This document shows, piece by piece, positions 1 to 10,260 of a stretch of DNA of 64,000 nt. The stretch is taken from positions 5,394,001 to 5,458,000 of the forward strand of contig BTPP01000002.1 of assembly GCA_037102815.1 (NCBI GenBank). Reading direction: 5' to 3'. The stretch is from Neurospora intermedia. Lineage: Eukaryota; Ascomycota; Sordariomycetes; Sordariales; Sordariaceae. The notes under the pieces are model-generated. The model ran no database searches. It was given only the letters and a program-made list of their open reading frames with translations, and was not told where the DNA came from. The translations under genes were made by a program, and so were the position numbers. Every line of letters begins with the position of its first letter. Position 1 is the stretch's first letter.

Positions 1-6
1 ACACCT

Positions 7-1098
7 ATGCCCCAGTTAGCGAGTAACGCCGTCCGGTGGTGCATCGTTGAAGCCGCTCTCGCGACTACCTTTGAGCCACACCTTTCAGTCTGGAGTCAGC
101 TTCGATCCGCGGAGAATCCATCAACCCAAACGCTGCTCACCGTTCCAACAGGTCAGCAGAGGGGGAGAACAACCATTAATGGCAACTCTTCAACTATGCT
201 ATGTCAACCACAGCCGTCCATAGTTTTGTCTTCAGCAGAGAGTCCTCATCACCACGAGCCTCTGACACTGGCTCCCGACAGCACCCACATCATTTATGAC
301 CTGTGCTCCATGCTCAAATTCCCACGGGCAACTAGCCAGCTGGGCTATCTATTTGACGGCATCGACTCATATCACGCCTTGATGGTCGTACCCACGGGGA
401 CATCCAGCCCAGAAATAGTGGGCCAAGCCGTGAGCCTAGGACACATACTTGCAGGAAGCACTTCTGAAGTAATTGGTCCAACTACCGTTCCAACCGTGGC
501 ACTTCGGTTTCCTCCTAGAGCTACAAGGTTAAAGATTGCTCTAACGGTCGCCCACTCGCTACTTGAGCTATTCCCAAGTCCCTGGCTCCCAGGAGACTGG
601 GACAAGAACGACATCTACTTCTCTATCAGCCCAGACGGGAGCGTCAACACTGATATGCCTTTCCTGATTTCCAGGAATGGTAGCGCACGCACCAGTAACG
701 CCCAGAACCAAGAAGGCAGAGAGCCTACGGTACAAACAACGGCATATACAATGAGACCTCCTGACCATACAAAGATCTTGCTCAGCCTCGGCATCTTGAT
801 TCTCGAACTCTGGTTCGGCCAGTCTCTCGAGTCTCAGCCTTCGTGGGAAGCCAACTTCGGCCCTAATGGCAAGGAAAAAGAGTTTACCAAGTTCAACGCC
901 GCAGCAACCTGGCAACGGATGGTTGGGGACGACGGTGGACCGAGACTACACAACATCACTCATCGATGTGTTCACGGCAACTTTGGCTTGGACGCGCAAA
1001 GCTTACAAGACTCAGAACTGATCAGTGCGGTTTACGAGAAGGTAGTGATGGAGTTGCAGCATGTTTATGACGGATTTTTCTCATTGGAGGGGTCGTGA
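7..1098 (+). CDS. DUF7580-type fungal protein, 3' part only
   Basis: The open frame runs in from near the window edge and ends with TGA at 1096-1098. The first ATG is at position 7, but the frame has no stop before it, so the true start is probably upstream of the window. The 363 visible residues contain a stretch around residues 195-205 reading LLELFPSPWLPGDWDKNDIYF-like, followed by a hydrophobic LGILILELWFG segment. This PSPWL...W.K.DI.F pattern is what I know from the C-terminal half of fungal DUF7580 proteins, a family often linked to HeLo/NLR-type incompatibility repertoires and of unknown biochemical role. The N-terminal helical part normally present in full-length members (about 550-600 aa) is missing here. 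The family call comes from motif recognition; function is not claimed. Confidence 0.7.
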   Translation: MPQLASNAVRWCIVEAALATTFEPHLSVWSQLRSAENPSTQTLLTVPTGQQRGRTTINGNSSTMLCQPQPSIVLSSAESPHHHEPLTLAPDSTHIIYDLCSMLKFPRATSQLGYLFDGIDSYHALMVVPTGTSSPEIVGQAVSLGHILAGSTSEVIGPTTVPTVALRFPPRATRLKIALTVAHSLLELFPSPWLPGDWDKNDIYFSISPDGSVNTDMPFLISRNGSARTSNAQNQEGREPTVQTTAYTMRPPDHTKILLSLGILILELWFGQSLESQPSWEANFGPNGKEKEFTKFNAAATWQRMVGDDGGPRLHNITHRCVHGNFGLDAQSLQDSELISAVYEKVVMELQHVYDGFFSLEGS

Positions 1099-1334
1099 TA
1101 ACAAGGAAGTCATGAAGGAGACAAGAGGATGAAGCCGAAGGAAGCTACGAGGAGGACAAACCAAGCTCATCATAGCATCAGACGTTCGTGTCTTTGTATT
1201 TAACATAAATCCTCAACGCCAATATCTGTGCAAGTGAGATGGTACACCTTGATAAAACGGCCCATACCGCAGTCCGTCCTTCCAGTCCCATTTCCTGGCA
1301 ATACCGCCCATATCAGAGCCATAAATAACACCTT

Positions 1335-1985
1335 ACTTCAGCTCGGTCTAAGCGAAACCCTAGGGTCTCCATCGTGCCTTCCCTATGGATATCTCCACCA
1401 TTTGCATGGCAATGACATTCGGTCTTGCTTGCGCCTCAGAAACACCGTATTGTAAATCCGAAAGCAGGGCACATCATCTAGAGGTCTTTATTTGCAAAGA
1501 CTTCAATGAGAATTATGGAATGCACAGCATGGACCAAGTAAAGTGCAAGTGACCACTGCGCGACTGGCGATTCCCCCACCCCCAAGAAGAAAAAAAAAAA
1601 AAAAGGGGGGGGGGGGGGGGGGGGGGGAAGGGGGGATAGGATCGGATAAGTAACGCGCAAAATTGGAGAGTAAGTGTAGACTAGCCGCCCCTCAGCTTGC
1701 TGTCTTCCATTCTCATGATCTCATCCCCTCCGATCGTCTCCCAACGTCCCTTCCCGATGGATATCTTCACTATTCCATTGCATCCATTTTACCCTATGGC
1801 AGTAACACATTCGGTTTTGCAGCCTCAAAAACATACAGCGTACTACTCAATCCGAAAGCAGTTTGCATTATCGAAAGGTCTCTTTATTTGCATGAACTTC
1901 GATGAAGATTGCGTCATGCAAAGCCAGGACCAAGAAAAATGCAAGTGATCATTGCGCGGCTGGCACAGAAAAAAAAAATAAAAAA
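1335..1985. repeat. Diverged tandem duplication, both units ending in an A-run
   Basis: Two units lie head to tail, roughly 1376-1569 and 1747-1968. They share blocks such as CCCTATGGATATCT/CCCGATGGATATCT, AATCCGAAAGCAG, AGGTCTTTATTTGCA/GGTCTCTTTATTTGCA and GTGCAAGTGACCACTGCG/ATGCAAGTGATCATTGCG. Many differences are C/T or G/A. Unit 1 is followed by a short CA-rich stretch and then an A-run, unit 2 directly by an A-run. No convincing open frame spans either unit. Possible origins are a small tandem duplication later mutated by RIP, or two retroposed insertions. Confidence 0.6.
1590..1627 (+). repeat. A15-G23 homopolymer tract
   Basis: A run of 15 A (1590-1604) passes directly into a run of 23 G (1605-1627), then AA and six more G. 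The exact length is unreliable in any assembly. Confidence 0.9.
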
Positions 1986-2065
1986 TAGAAAAAAAAAAAG
2001 ATCGAGAACATAAGGGACAAAGATAAATGAAAAAAACAATCACAAAAAAAAGAAAATTTGCTTCA

Positions 2066-2139
2066 TGATCCGACCCAGGCTCGATCTGGGGACCTTCAGT
2101 GTGTTAGACTGACGTGATAACCAACTACACCATCGGACC
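2066..2139 (-). tRNA. tRNA-Val (anticodon AAC), no intron
   Basis: Read on the minus strand the 74 nt fold as a complete cloverleaf. The acceptor stem is GGTCCGA against TCGGATC with one G:U pair and discriminator A. The D-arm contains GTTGGTTA, the anticodon loop is CTAACAC with anticodon AAC, and the T-arm contains GATCGAGCC. There is no CCA in the DNA, as expected for a nuclear gene. Just past the 3' end on the minus strand is an oligo-T stretch (A-run around 2044-2052 on the plus strand) suited to Pol III termination. The gene sits downstream of the duplicated A-tailed units. Confidence 0.93.
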
Positions 2140-2613
2140 AGCTGTTTTCATTGGTAGAATTTAGTTGCAAATGGGCCTTATATTAGTATCTTTCATTTTG
2201 GTCGCACGAGCCGTTCTGAGCAAAAATCTCGCTGAAACCCGGGCATCAACATCACGATCTCTCCTTTTCAACCTGGAACGTCACCGGAATGAGAAACAGT
2301 ACGCTATAGAATACTATGTCTCTTTCTTGTTGCTTGAATACTTCCCGTGGTCACTTGCTGAGATCCCACTATGTGTATGAACAGCTCATCCAGACCCGGT
2401 CCCCATCCTCTTCATGAGATACCAGAAAACCGCACCATCTGCCCACTGCATACTGCTAGTCCTCTCTAAAGCGTTCATTCACCATTACACTACAAATACT
2501 GATTTTTACTAAACTAAAAAGCCTTACCCGCTCGTCCACATCTTTCTGTCTCATAACTAGGTAACTCCCTTCGCCCATCACATCCTGCCTCATTCTTTCA
2601 TTCATTCCACCGC
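2140..2613. other. Spacer between tRNA-Val and the ArfGAP 3' end
   Basis: This is the upstream side of the tRNA and the 3' untranslated side of the minus-strand ArfGAP gene. I see no further gene. Confidence 0.6.
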
Positions 2614-4423
2614 TCAGCTCCCAAGATAAGCCCTGATAGCACCCTGCAACCTCCCGGCACCCTCGCCCACCATCTGCGTAAGGTTCTCCAGATCATCGCT
2701 GGCAGTGATACCGAACTTGCGAATGAAGTCCTTGGCGGCAGACTCGAGGTCGCCGTAGTCTTCGGCGGGCGCGTCCTCCTCAGGACGGCCAAAGTAGGCA
2801 TTGGAAGAGATGGCCTGGGCACCCTCGAAGCCTTGTAGACGGGCCTTGGTCTCGGCCTTGACCGAGGGGTCGTAGTTGCCCTTGTTGAAAAACTCGTCCG
2901 AGGAGATGGCCTTTTGGTTGGCGAACTTGTTGCGGGCGTATTGTTCTTCGTCGGCTGTTTTTGTTTTTCGTCATATTAGCAGGAGGTATATAAAGAGTGC
3001 CAAAGAGAAGAGAAAAGAAAGCAAGAACATACCCTCACTAGCCTTAATAGGCCCAACACTGCCAAACCCGCCCGCATTCTTCTTCGCTGCTGCCGCTCCT
3101 CCCGCACCCGCCGCAGCACCAGCACCACCGGGCTTGCCTACCATACCGAAACCCAGCTTCCTGACACCCATGCCCAGCCTCTCCACCTCAGCAGCCGACT
3201 TCTCCTGCGCCGCCGACCTCGAACTGGAGGAGCTAACCGGTGCCGCAGCAGGGGTGATGATATTGTTGGTCTTGGTTTCGGCCTTCTTCGCCGCCTTCTC
3301 CTCCTCCGCCTCGGGATCGTAACCCAGCTTCTCGATGCGCTCCGCCTCCTCCTTGGCCTTCTTCTCCGCCTCGTCGAAATCGATCAGGTCCGCCGAGATC
3401 TTCTTGACGCCCAGCTTAGCCGCGGGCTTCTTGGCGCCTAGGATGCCGCCGCCCACCTTGCGCGGGCCGCCGGTGGTGCTGCTGCCGGGGGTAGTTTTCC
3501 TGAGGGCCGCGGAGGTGGTGATGCGGCTGGCGGCGGGAGCGGGAGTGGGAGCATCGGAATCGGTCTTGGAGAGCGGCGAGGAAGTGCGCTGGATGTCCTT
3601 GCCGTTGCCGAGGAGCGGGGAAGCGGTGCGGCCAATGACCGGGGGTGTGGAAGTGCGAGAGATGGGTGGCGTGGGCTTCTTGATGGCGGGCTTGTCCCAC
3701 GAGGAAAAGAAGTCGTCGTCGGGCTCGCCGGCCGGGGTGTTGCTGCCTGTGGCGTCGTCACCGTCGGTGATGATGACTTCTTCGGGGTACCTGGGTAGGA
3801 GGCAAACAGCGCGTCAGCATTCCGTTTCATGCAACATGTAATGAAACAGGTTTGTGTAACTGAGGGGTAGGGGTATTGCATACTCGCGGGCGTCCCTAGC
3901 AGCCCTCTTCTTGAGCTCCTCCTTGTACTTGGTCGCGGCTGCAGATTGGTACTTGGTCTTGGGGTCCTTGCTGTTCAAGGCGGCAGAACCACCGTTTTGC
4001 TGGAAGAACTTGGTTGCCGACTCATTGCCGCCCACCTTCATGATCCGTAGCTGGTCCCATTGCCATTCTGTACAAGAACAAGGTTCGCGTTAGCGGGCGG
4101 GGTGTCGCGTCGTAAATTAAAGATCGAGAGGGCACATACGGTCGAGGTTAGTAGACCGCACAAAGGAAATGTGAACGCCGAGGTTGCGGTGGTTGGCCGA
4201 GCAATCGAGGCAGAGGTAGATGCCAAAGGGGACCGAGGTCCATGTTGGGTTCTTTTGGCCGCAGTCGAAGCAGATCTGTTGTTGGCGAGAGAAAGGCAGC
4301 AGTTAGCTTCCTGGATGTCTAGGATCGATCGCTGCTCGCGTGGGCACATACCTTGTTGGCTGGCTTCGCCTTGAGCTTCTCAAACAGCTTGAGCGACTGC
4401 TGCTTTGTCGCGAGACCGCTCAT
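2614..4423 (-). CDS. glo3: ArfGAP of the Glo3/ArfGAP2-3 type
   Basis: Predicted GTPase-activating protein for Arf1, acting on COPI vesicles in Golgi-to-ER traffic. Exons (minus): 4352-4423, 4140-4275, 3884-4067, 3033-3790, 2614-2954; all junctions are GT-AG and in frame, giving 496 aa. The ArfGAP zinc finger is complete: C26-x2-C29-x16-C46-x2-C49, followed by the arginine-finger region CSANHRNLG (R54). The middle is a low-complexity S/T/P/A-rich linker with lysine- and glutamate-rich helix-forming segments. The C-terminus carries [10 protein letters not shown] and [10 protein letters not shown] repeats, the Glo3-type signature that separates ArfGAP2/3 from Gcs1-type proteins. The start is the first ATG, directly before the zinc-finger region. 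It is divergent from the Tim21 gene across about 700 bp. Family assignment is firm; cargo or coatomer interaction is inferred from family knowledge. Confidence 0.93.
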
Positions 4424-5124
4424 CTTGTCGGTCGGGAATCCGGTGATGGTTCGGAGTACCTATGTCTGTCCTTTGCCAGGGTTGTGATGTGTCACTAGAT
4501 CTCAACTGTTGTTGTTGATGACCCCTTTGCTCGGTTAGGTTGTCAGGGTCGGTAGGTGCTGCCGTCAGGGGGAAAGGTGAAAAAGGGGGCGGAAGGGAGA
4601 AGTTAAACAAGGCGGCGCTGTAAGTAGGTTTTCGGGCTTGTTACAAGTTGTCAATCTTTCAAGTGTTGTCATTCGCCCGCAGTTGATTCAGGAGACGGAG
4701 AGCCCCAGCGGAGAGAGCCGGGCTGCAGTGCCTGGCAACCTACCTCTACGTACCTGTAATGGTATTGGAACGTCCACTGGAACGTTGGTTGTCAGGGTAG
4801 GGGCCACATTTCTTTCCTGTGTTCCCCAGCCAAGAGTCAGACGCTTGCTTCCATGCTCAGGTTCGCCCTTCCATGTGGCATCTTGGCGCCTTGGCACACC
4901 ACAGTCCCGTCTCCAGGTAGTGGAGCGCAACAGGGACTCCACCCCTCGCCGGACAGACCTCCTCTGCCGGGAAAGATGCCGTGCCGGCAAACGGTTCCAA
5001 AGCTTCATCCAACCGCAGCTCATCACAGCTTCGTTCGGACCTCTCATTCTCATTGAAGCTCTCATAACAATCGCAAACGGCTGAAACATTGCCGTTGAAA
5101 TATGGGTGTTGTGTTGAAGCCTCC
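4424..5124. promoter_or_regulatory. Shared divergent promoter of the ArfGAP and tim21 genes
   Basis: About 700 bp separate the two start codons. I see no ORF with coding character and no strong TATA box. Both flanking genes are housekeeping functions, so a shared bidirectional promoter is likely (inference). Confidence 0.5.
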
Positions 5125-6037
5125 ATGATGAAAATGCTCACAGGTACTTCGGCTGGTGTGAGGCTCCTTCTGAGCCCCGCCGTGGTCCGTCAACAAGCAA
5201 CCATTACCACAGCTTCGAGAGCTCTTCCTCCGACAGCAGCTAGCGTCATTCTCGTCTCATCGCGCCGGCAATATGCGACTACGCAAGAAAGCTCCAAGAG
5301 GAGATCCGTAACGCCTTTCAATGATGATGGCCATGTGCCCTGGACTCGGCTCTCCACCGGTGAAAAAGCCGGGCGCGCCGTTCAGCAAACGTTCAACTTT
5401 GGTCTGGTGATTTTGGGTGTAGTTTTGACCGTACGCTTCTTTCTTTTTTTCCCAATTCATCGCTTACTCCAGTGTGTGTGTTTAGTACTAACTCTACCAC
5501 ACAGGGAGGAATCGGCTACCTACTCTTCACTGACGTGTTCTCCCCGGAGTCCAAAACCGCCTACTTCAACCGAGCCGTTGACCGGATCCGTGCCGACCCT
5601 CGCTGCGTTGCCCTTCTTTCGCCCGGTGACCCCAAGAAGATTGCTGCTCACGGCGAAGAGACGCACAACAAGTGGCGCCGAGCGCGGCCGATCGCGGCAA
5701 CGGTTGAGAAGGATAGCAGGGGTGTGGAGCATTTGAAGATGCATTTCCATGTTCGTTTCACTTCTTCTTCTTCGTCTTCTTTCTCTGCTTTGTTGAAAAG
5801 TGGTTGCGATGATGGGGCTAACACTAAGAAAAACAGGTCGAAGGACCAAGAGGTTCTGGTGTCGTCGGGCTGCATCTGACCAAGCAACCGGGTCACTGGG
5901 AGCATGAGTACCAGACTTTTTACGTGGATGTGAGGGGACATCAGAGGATTTACTTGGAGAATAAGGAGGCAGAAGTGGCAGCTGCTAAGAAGGGTGGCAA
6001 CAAGGAGTTCAAGTTCTTGGGTGTCAAGTGGAACTGA
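5125..6037 (+). CDS. tim21: Tim21, subunit of the TIM23 presequence translocase
   Basis: Inner-membrane protein whose intermembrane-space domain contacts the TOM complex and couples TIM23 to respiratory-chain supercomplexes (family knowledge). Exons: 5125-5430, 5505-5750, 5837-6037; 250 aa. The start is the first ATG of an ATG-ATG pair. The N-terminus is rich in Arg, Ser, Thr and Ala with almost no acidic residues, typical of a matrix-targeting presequence. A single membrane segment follows at about residues 88-112 (FNFGLVILGVVLTGG.GYLLF). The rest matches the Tim21 globular domain: a FSPESKTAYFNRAVDRI helix, then GPRGSGVVGLHLTK and a C-terminal FKFLGVKWN strand. The length fits fungal Tim21. 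It is convergent with the BTB-bromodomain gene. Confidence 0.93.
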
Positions 6038-6880
6038 AAGGCTTCGGTTGGTTTGTATGAATATTGGGTTAAGGCTGCTGGTCATTGTTGCAAGGATGAA
6101 CGGCGATGCAGTGGAATATGGGTTTGCCGGTTAGTCTTGTTCCTTTCAATGAGTAGGTTTACTGTTTTCGGTATGTCATTATTATGCGTCATGGAGGCTT
6201 AGCATCGCACGTTGGATAAGAGAACAAGTCTGCAAATTGGAATTAGAGGACTTTCCATAATGTGTCCTCATCGTTGGCACGGATACCAAGACCGCAGTCG
6301 CTTGTACTCTGTCCTGCCCTTCTCTTTCATGAAGATCAGAAAGCTTCCTGAATGACCCTAAATTGTTGCTATTCCATCGCCTTTCAAGTCTTTCTTCAAC
6401 ATGACCAGCCACCAATCCTTAGACCTGATCAAAGTGATATTCAAATACAATAACCCTTTCTTGCCTCGCCGCTCTGGCATGCTTGCGGACAAATAATGAC
6501 CTAAGCGCCGCCCATCATAAACAAGCCCAAACGCCGCCGGGTTAATGATGACCAAGGAGACACCAATAATGCTACACCAGAAAACCAATTACCGTTTCCT
6601 TTTCGCTTCGTGAACACCACCTTTTTCCTTTCACCCTTTTCCACTTTCGATGAGCGGCCATTACGCCCAGCCAACCAGCGACTTTGTTTCTTGTCGCTAC
6701 CGTCGGCAAACTCTTGGTTGTATCGGAATTGACCCGATCGAGACGACGATGGTAGTCATATCCATACAGACACCATCCAGCCGAGAGATTACTGTCGGCT
6801 TTTTCTCAACAGCTTCCTCCGCAATCATGACATATCTGGTCGTTGGGGCCTTGGTGAAATAGTCCATTTGGACAGAGCGA
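6038..6880. other. Convergent 3' spacer
   Basis: About 840 bp between the 3' ends of tim21 (+) and the BTB-bromodomain gene (-). No gene or RNA recognised; it presumably holds both 3' UTRs. Confidence 0.6.
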
Positions 6881-8583
6881 CTAGTTAGATCCCTCTTGGC
6901 CCTCCATCTTGGCAATCCACTTGGACATCTGCGAGTACTTGTCCTCAAATGTTTTCTGGAGCCTCTCGCAGGCCTGCCACATGGGGTCTTTCTTGGCCCA
7001 GTACGTGTAGCAGTTGTTGAAAATCTGGTTCATGTCGGCGAGGAACTCGTTCTCGTCGGCATACTCGTTGCGGTCCATCTTGGCCCTCATTGTTTGCAGG
7101 TCCATGGGCTTGGCCACCTTGTCAAAGTAGTCAGGCACACCGTCGGATTCGGGGTTAACGGGATCGCGGAAGGGGCCAACAAGACGGGTCCAGAAGCCTG
7201 CGAGCATAGTAGAGTCAGTAAATATGGCTATGTTGCTAAGGCGTCAAATGACATGGAAGAGATAATTACCTGGGCCGCTGAGCATCCTCGTAAGGAGATC
7301 GTCGCAGAAAGCCAGTTTCTTGGAGGTGGTAAGCTCAACCTCCCCATTAGCCACGTTGTACTTCCTCTTCTGGCCGGTCTTTGGACCAGTAGTGCTGGGC
7401 CGACCGGGTCCCTTGCGGCCGTTAGGCGTAGCCTTAGCACTGTTTGTGTGGCCAGCGTCGGAGTACCTGGCCCTCTTAGCAGGACGGGCCTGCTCGCCAT
7501 CACAATTGGCGACGGCATCGTGCCAGCCTTGGTGGGCAGAATTAACGACTCCCTGAGAGACGGGCGAAGAGGGGGTTGCTGCCTGGGCCGGAGTCGCATC
7601 CAGCGAGCTCATGGCCACCACCAGCTCACTCAGAACTTCTTGGGGCAGCGCCTTGGCAAACTCTGCACGATCCTCAGAGGCCCGCATGTAATCGGCCGCC
7701 CAGGAAAGCAGGAGCTTCCGGATGGATGATCCCTCGGGGGTTTCTTCCCACACCTGAACAAGAAGAGCGGTGGCGGGGATCGAGTTTGTGATACGGCGGT
7801 ACTCGATCATGGCATCGATCGTGGCGTCGCAGAGGCCATCGATGCCCAAGCTGTGACCGAGCTTCCAAATGCCGATGAGAACCTCGTAGTCGGGAGGTGT
7901 GTCAGGATAAAGATGGCCTGTGTAAAGATAGTGCTGGGTGTAACCGAAGACATCGACCGAGGCATCGCGGAGCTCGACTACATCCTCGACCGACTCGTTG
8001 TTTGCCGCCTTTTCTCTGAAATAGCGCCTGTAGTAGGAGGACTTTGCACAGAGAAAGTCCTTTTGGATGCCAAAAGGCATGCCCTCGGGGCCGACCATGA
8101 TTATAACGAAAAGAGCGTGTGGTTGACTGGAGCCAAGATGAGTGTTAGTGTCCGCTTCACGTTGGGTCTGTTTTGGATGAACTTACAGCCATGAGAATGG
8201 AGGCTCGTGGAAAGATTCGACTGGCGAACGGGGTGCTTCTTGTTTCACAGCTTCGACAGTGCCAGCTGCCTCGCTGTCGGCTTCTGTCATGGCCTTATCG
8301 TTGTGGTCATCGTGTGTCTCGTTGACTTTTGCGTCGCTATCGACGCCGTTCACATCGTCGGATGTGACATTGAGGGCGCGATTTATTCCTGAGATATTCT
8401 CTGGACATGAAAGTCAGAATTCGGAGCTGGGAAACCAAGGACAGCGTTTTGTGATGAACCAAAATGAGACACGGACCTAACATCGCGGCCGATGCAGGAC
8501 GAGGCAGTGAGCTTAGAGATAGGGCAAGACTTACCAAGAACAGATCTAGCAAGATCTTGACAGGCGGTAGGCGAGGCACTCAT
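6881..8583 (-). CDS. BTB/POZ domain - AT-hook - bromodomain fusion protein
   Basis: Exons (minus): 8535-8583, 8187-8400, 7270-8126, 6881-7197; every junction is in frame, 478 aa. Order of parts: an acidic low-complexity N-terminus (1-85); a BTB/POZ domain (about 88-200) with VGPEGMPFGIQKDFLCAKSS and YTQHYLYTGHLY; a basic linker with an AT-hook-like core PGRPS (328-332) next to KRARY and KRKY clusters; and a C-terminal bromodomain (about 360-470) with the ZA-loop VAKPMDL and helix-B IFNNCYTYW. The family suggests a nuclear chromatin adaptor: BTB for dimerisation, AT-hook for DNA. At the position of the acetyl-lysine-binding Asn (BRD4 N140) this protein has Trp (W440), so histone acetyl reading is doubtful. 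The specific target is unknown. Confidence 0.87.
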
Positions 8584-10061
8584 GTCTGTCGAATTCCCCT
8601 GATGAGAGGAAGTTGTAGGTCTTATTTCAACTCGAAGACGGGAAGTGTCCGCAAGTCGGACAGTGAAAGATGATGGAGACCAGGCCTGAGCAAGGGCGAG
8701 GTCCCTCTCAAATGATAGACAGGCAGGGTGCGTGGATTGGGTATGGATGAGCCCGGGGCATTTGCGTGTCAATGCTTGATGTCCCGAGTTCGTATTGGGA
8801 TGATGGTTGATGAAGGCCAAAGGGCGAAATGGGGCTTAAGTAGTCGAAACTTGATCAAGTGAAAATGTAGGTAAGAGCGCGGACCTGAGCTTGAACCTGA
8901 AGCTCCCGCAGAACCAAGCCAAGTGAAGGCTCAGTGTTGTGTTGTAGGCCACATTGGCCAATTGTGTCTCGCGTTTTGGCCCCACCCAGAGTATTGGTCA
9001 GTGCTTTCCGGGGCTCCCTTTGCTCATCATCTCGTGGTGCACAGGCCACAATGTCCTGCCAACCGCTCCCAATTGGGCGACAGCCTTTGAACCTCGACCG
9101 ATTCCGTCACTTCACCCGCCGGCTGTACGTGTATCGCCCATTCCACTTCACCTTCAACTTTACCTCTCCTTCTTCCCGCTCACCTCTCTTTCTTCCAGTG
9201 TCATTTCGTTCCTTCGTTTGTCTACCACACGCATGGCCTTTTTTCTTCTTTATTTCCTCTTCACCTTCGTCCTTCAATCCCGCAAATTGTTCGAGCACCT
9301 CACCTATGCTGGCCAAACAAGTCCTTGCTTGTGCAATGACGCAGCACAGGCAACAGTGTCCCGCCCCGCAGTGCTCCCTTCTCGCGATTCTCCCTTCTAC
9401 ACTCCCTCCGCCAACACCGACTTTAATCTATTCTGTTCATTCTATAAGGATATCAGGGCCTTATTCACCACAAACTAGGATGCATCAACTCTTCTTAAAC
9501 ATGCAGGCTGACTCGTTCGTATCGCAGAACACTCGCCGCTTTGTGAGGTGACAGGTACCCCCCAATCGGTGAACAGTCGCTCAGTAAAGGGGAACTTCGT
9601 CTCTCAACCCCAAGATCACCATAGACGGACGCGTCTTCCACCAACATCAAACGGAAAACTCCATTTGGCCTGAGACAGGACTAACGCATCTCGACATGAG
9701 TCAGGTCAGCAATCCGTGTCTGACCACTTCACCCCTTTCTCGTTTCGCCGAGTGTTGCCTCACTAAGCATCGGCGCCATCACCGCACAACTTGAATCAGG
9801 ACACGGGACACGCTCAATTTATCATTCCATCAACTCATCGCAACCGGCTGTCCATTCTCGTTTACTCCCCTTTTCAAACTTCGCCGAGTGCTGTTACTGC
9901 ATCAGCAAGCCCGCGCAAAATGTCAGCCTCGGTGCTCCACATCAACCTCCCACGCATCACCACTCAAACTTCAGCATCACCACTTCCGTTGGACATCGAA
10001 CGACCCAAACACTGTGATTGAAAAGCCAACCTCCAAGGCAATGACTCAACAACAAGATCAA
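8584..10061. other. Upstream region of the BTB-bromodomain gene
   Basis: About 1.5 kb between that gene's start codon and the tRNA-Ala pair. It is pyrimidine-rich around 9140-9300. Several open frames exist but none shows domain content; I treat it as promoter, leader and spacer. Confidence 0.5.
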
Positions 10062-10146
10062 GGGCGTGTGGCTCAGTTGGTAGAGCGTTCGCTTAGCATG
10101 TTCCTGAGCATGCGAAAGGTCCTGGGTTCGATTCCCAGCTCGTCCA
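10062..10146 (+). tRNA. tRNA-Ala (AGC) with 12-nt intron, copy 1
   Basis: 85 nt, 73 nt after removing a 12-nt intron (TGTTCCTGAGCA) placed one base after the anticodon, the standard nuclear position. The acceptor is GGGCGTG against CTCGTCC with the alanine identity pair G3:U70 and discriminator A. The anticodon is AGC, and the T-arm contains GGTTCGATTCC. Confidence 0.95.
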
Positions 10147-10175
10147 CTTCTCAATCATCTTCATCTCCACTTTCC

Positions 10176-10260
10176 GGGCGTGTGGCTCAGTTGGTAGAGC
10201 GTTCGCTTAGCATACTCACCTGTATGCGAAAGGTCCTGGGTTCGATTCCCAGCTCGTCCA
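10176..10260 (+). tRNA. tRNA-Ala (AGC) with 12-nt intron, copy 2
   Basis: The mature part is identical to copy 1 and lies 29 bp downstream on the same strand. Its intron (TACTCACCTGTA) is the same length but a different sequence. The spacer between the copies has no run of four or more T. A run of five T (10290-10294) follows this copy, which would fit one Pol III transcript over both. Confidence 0.95.
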
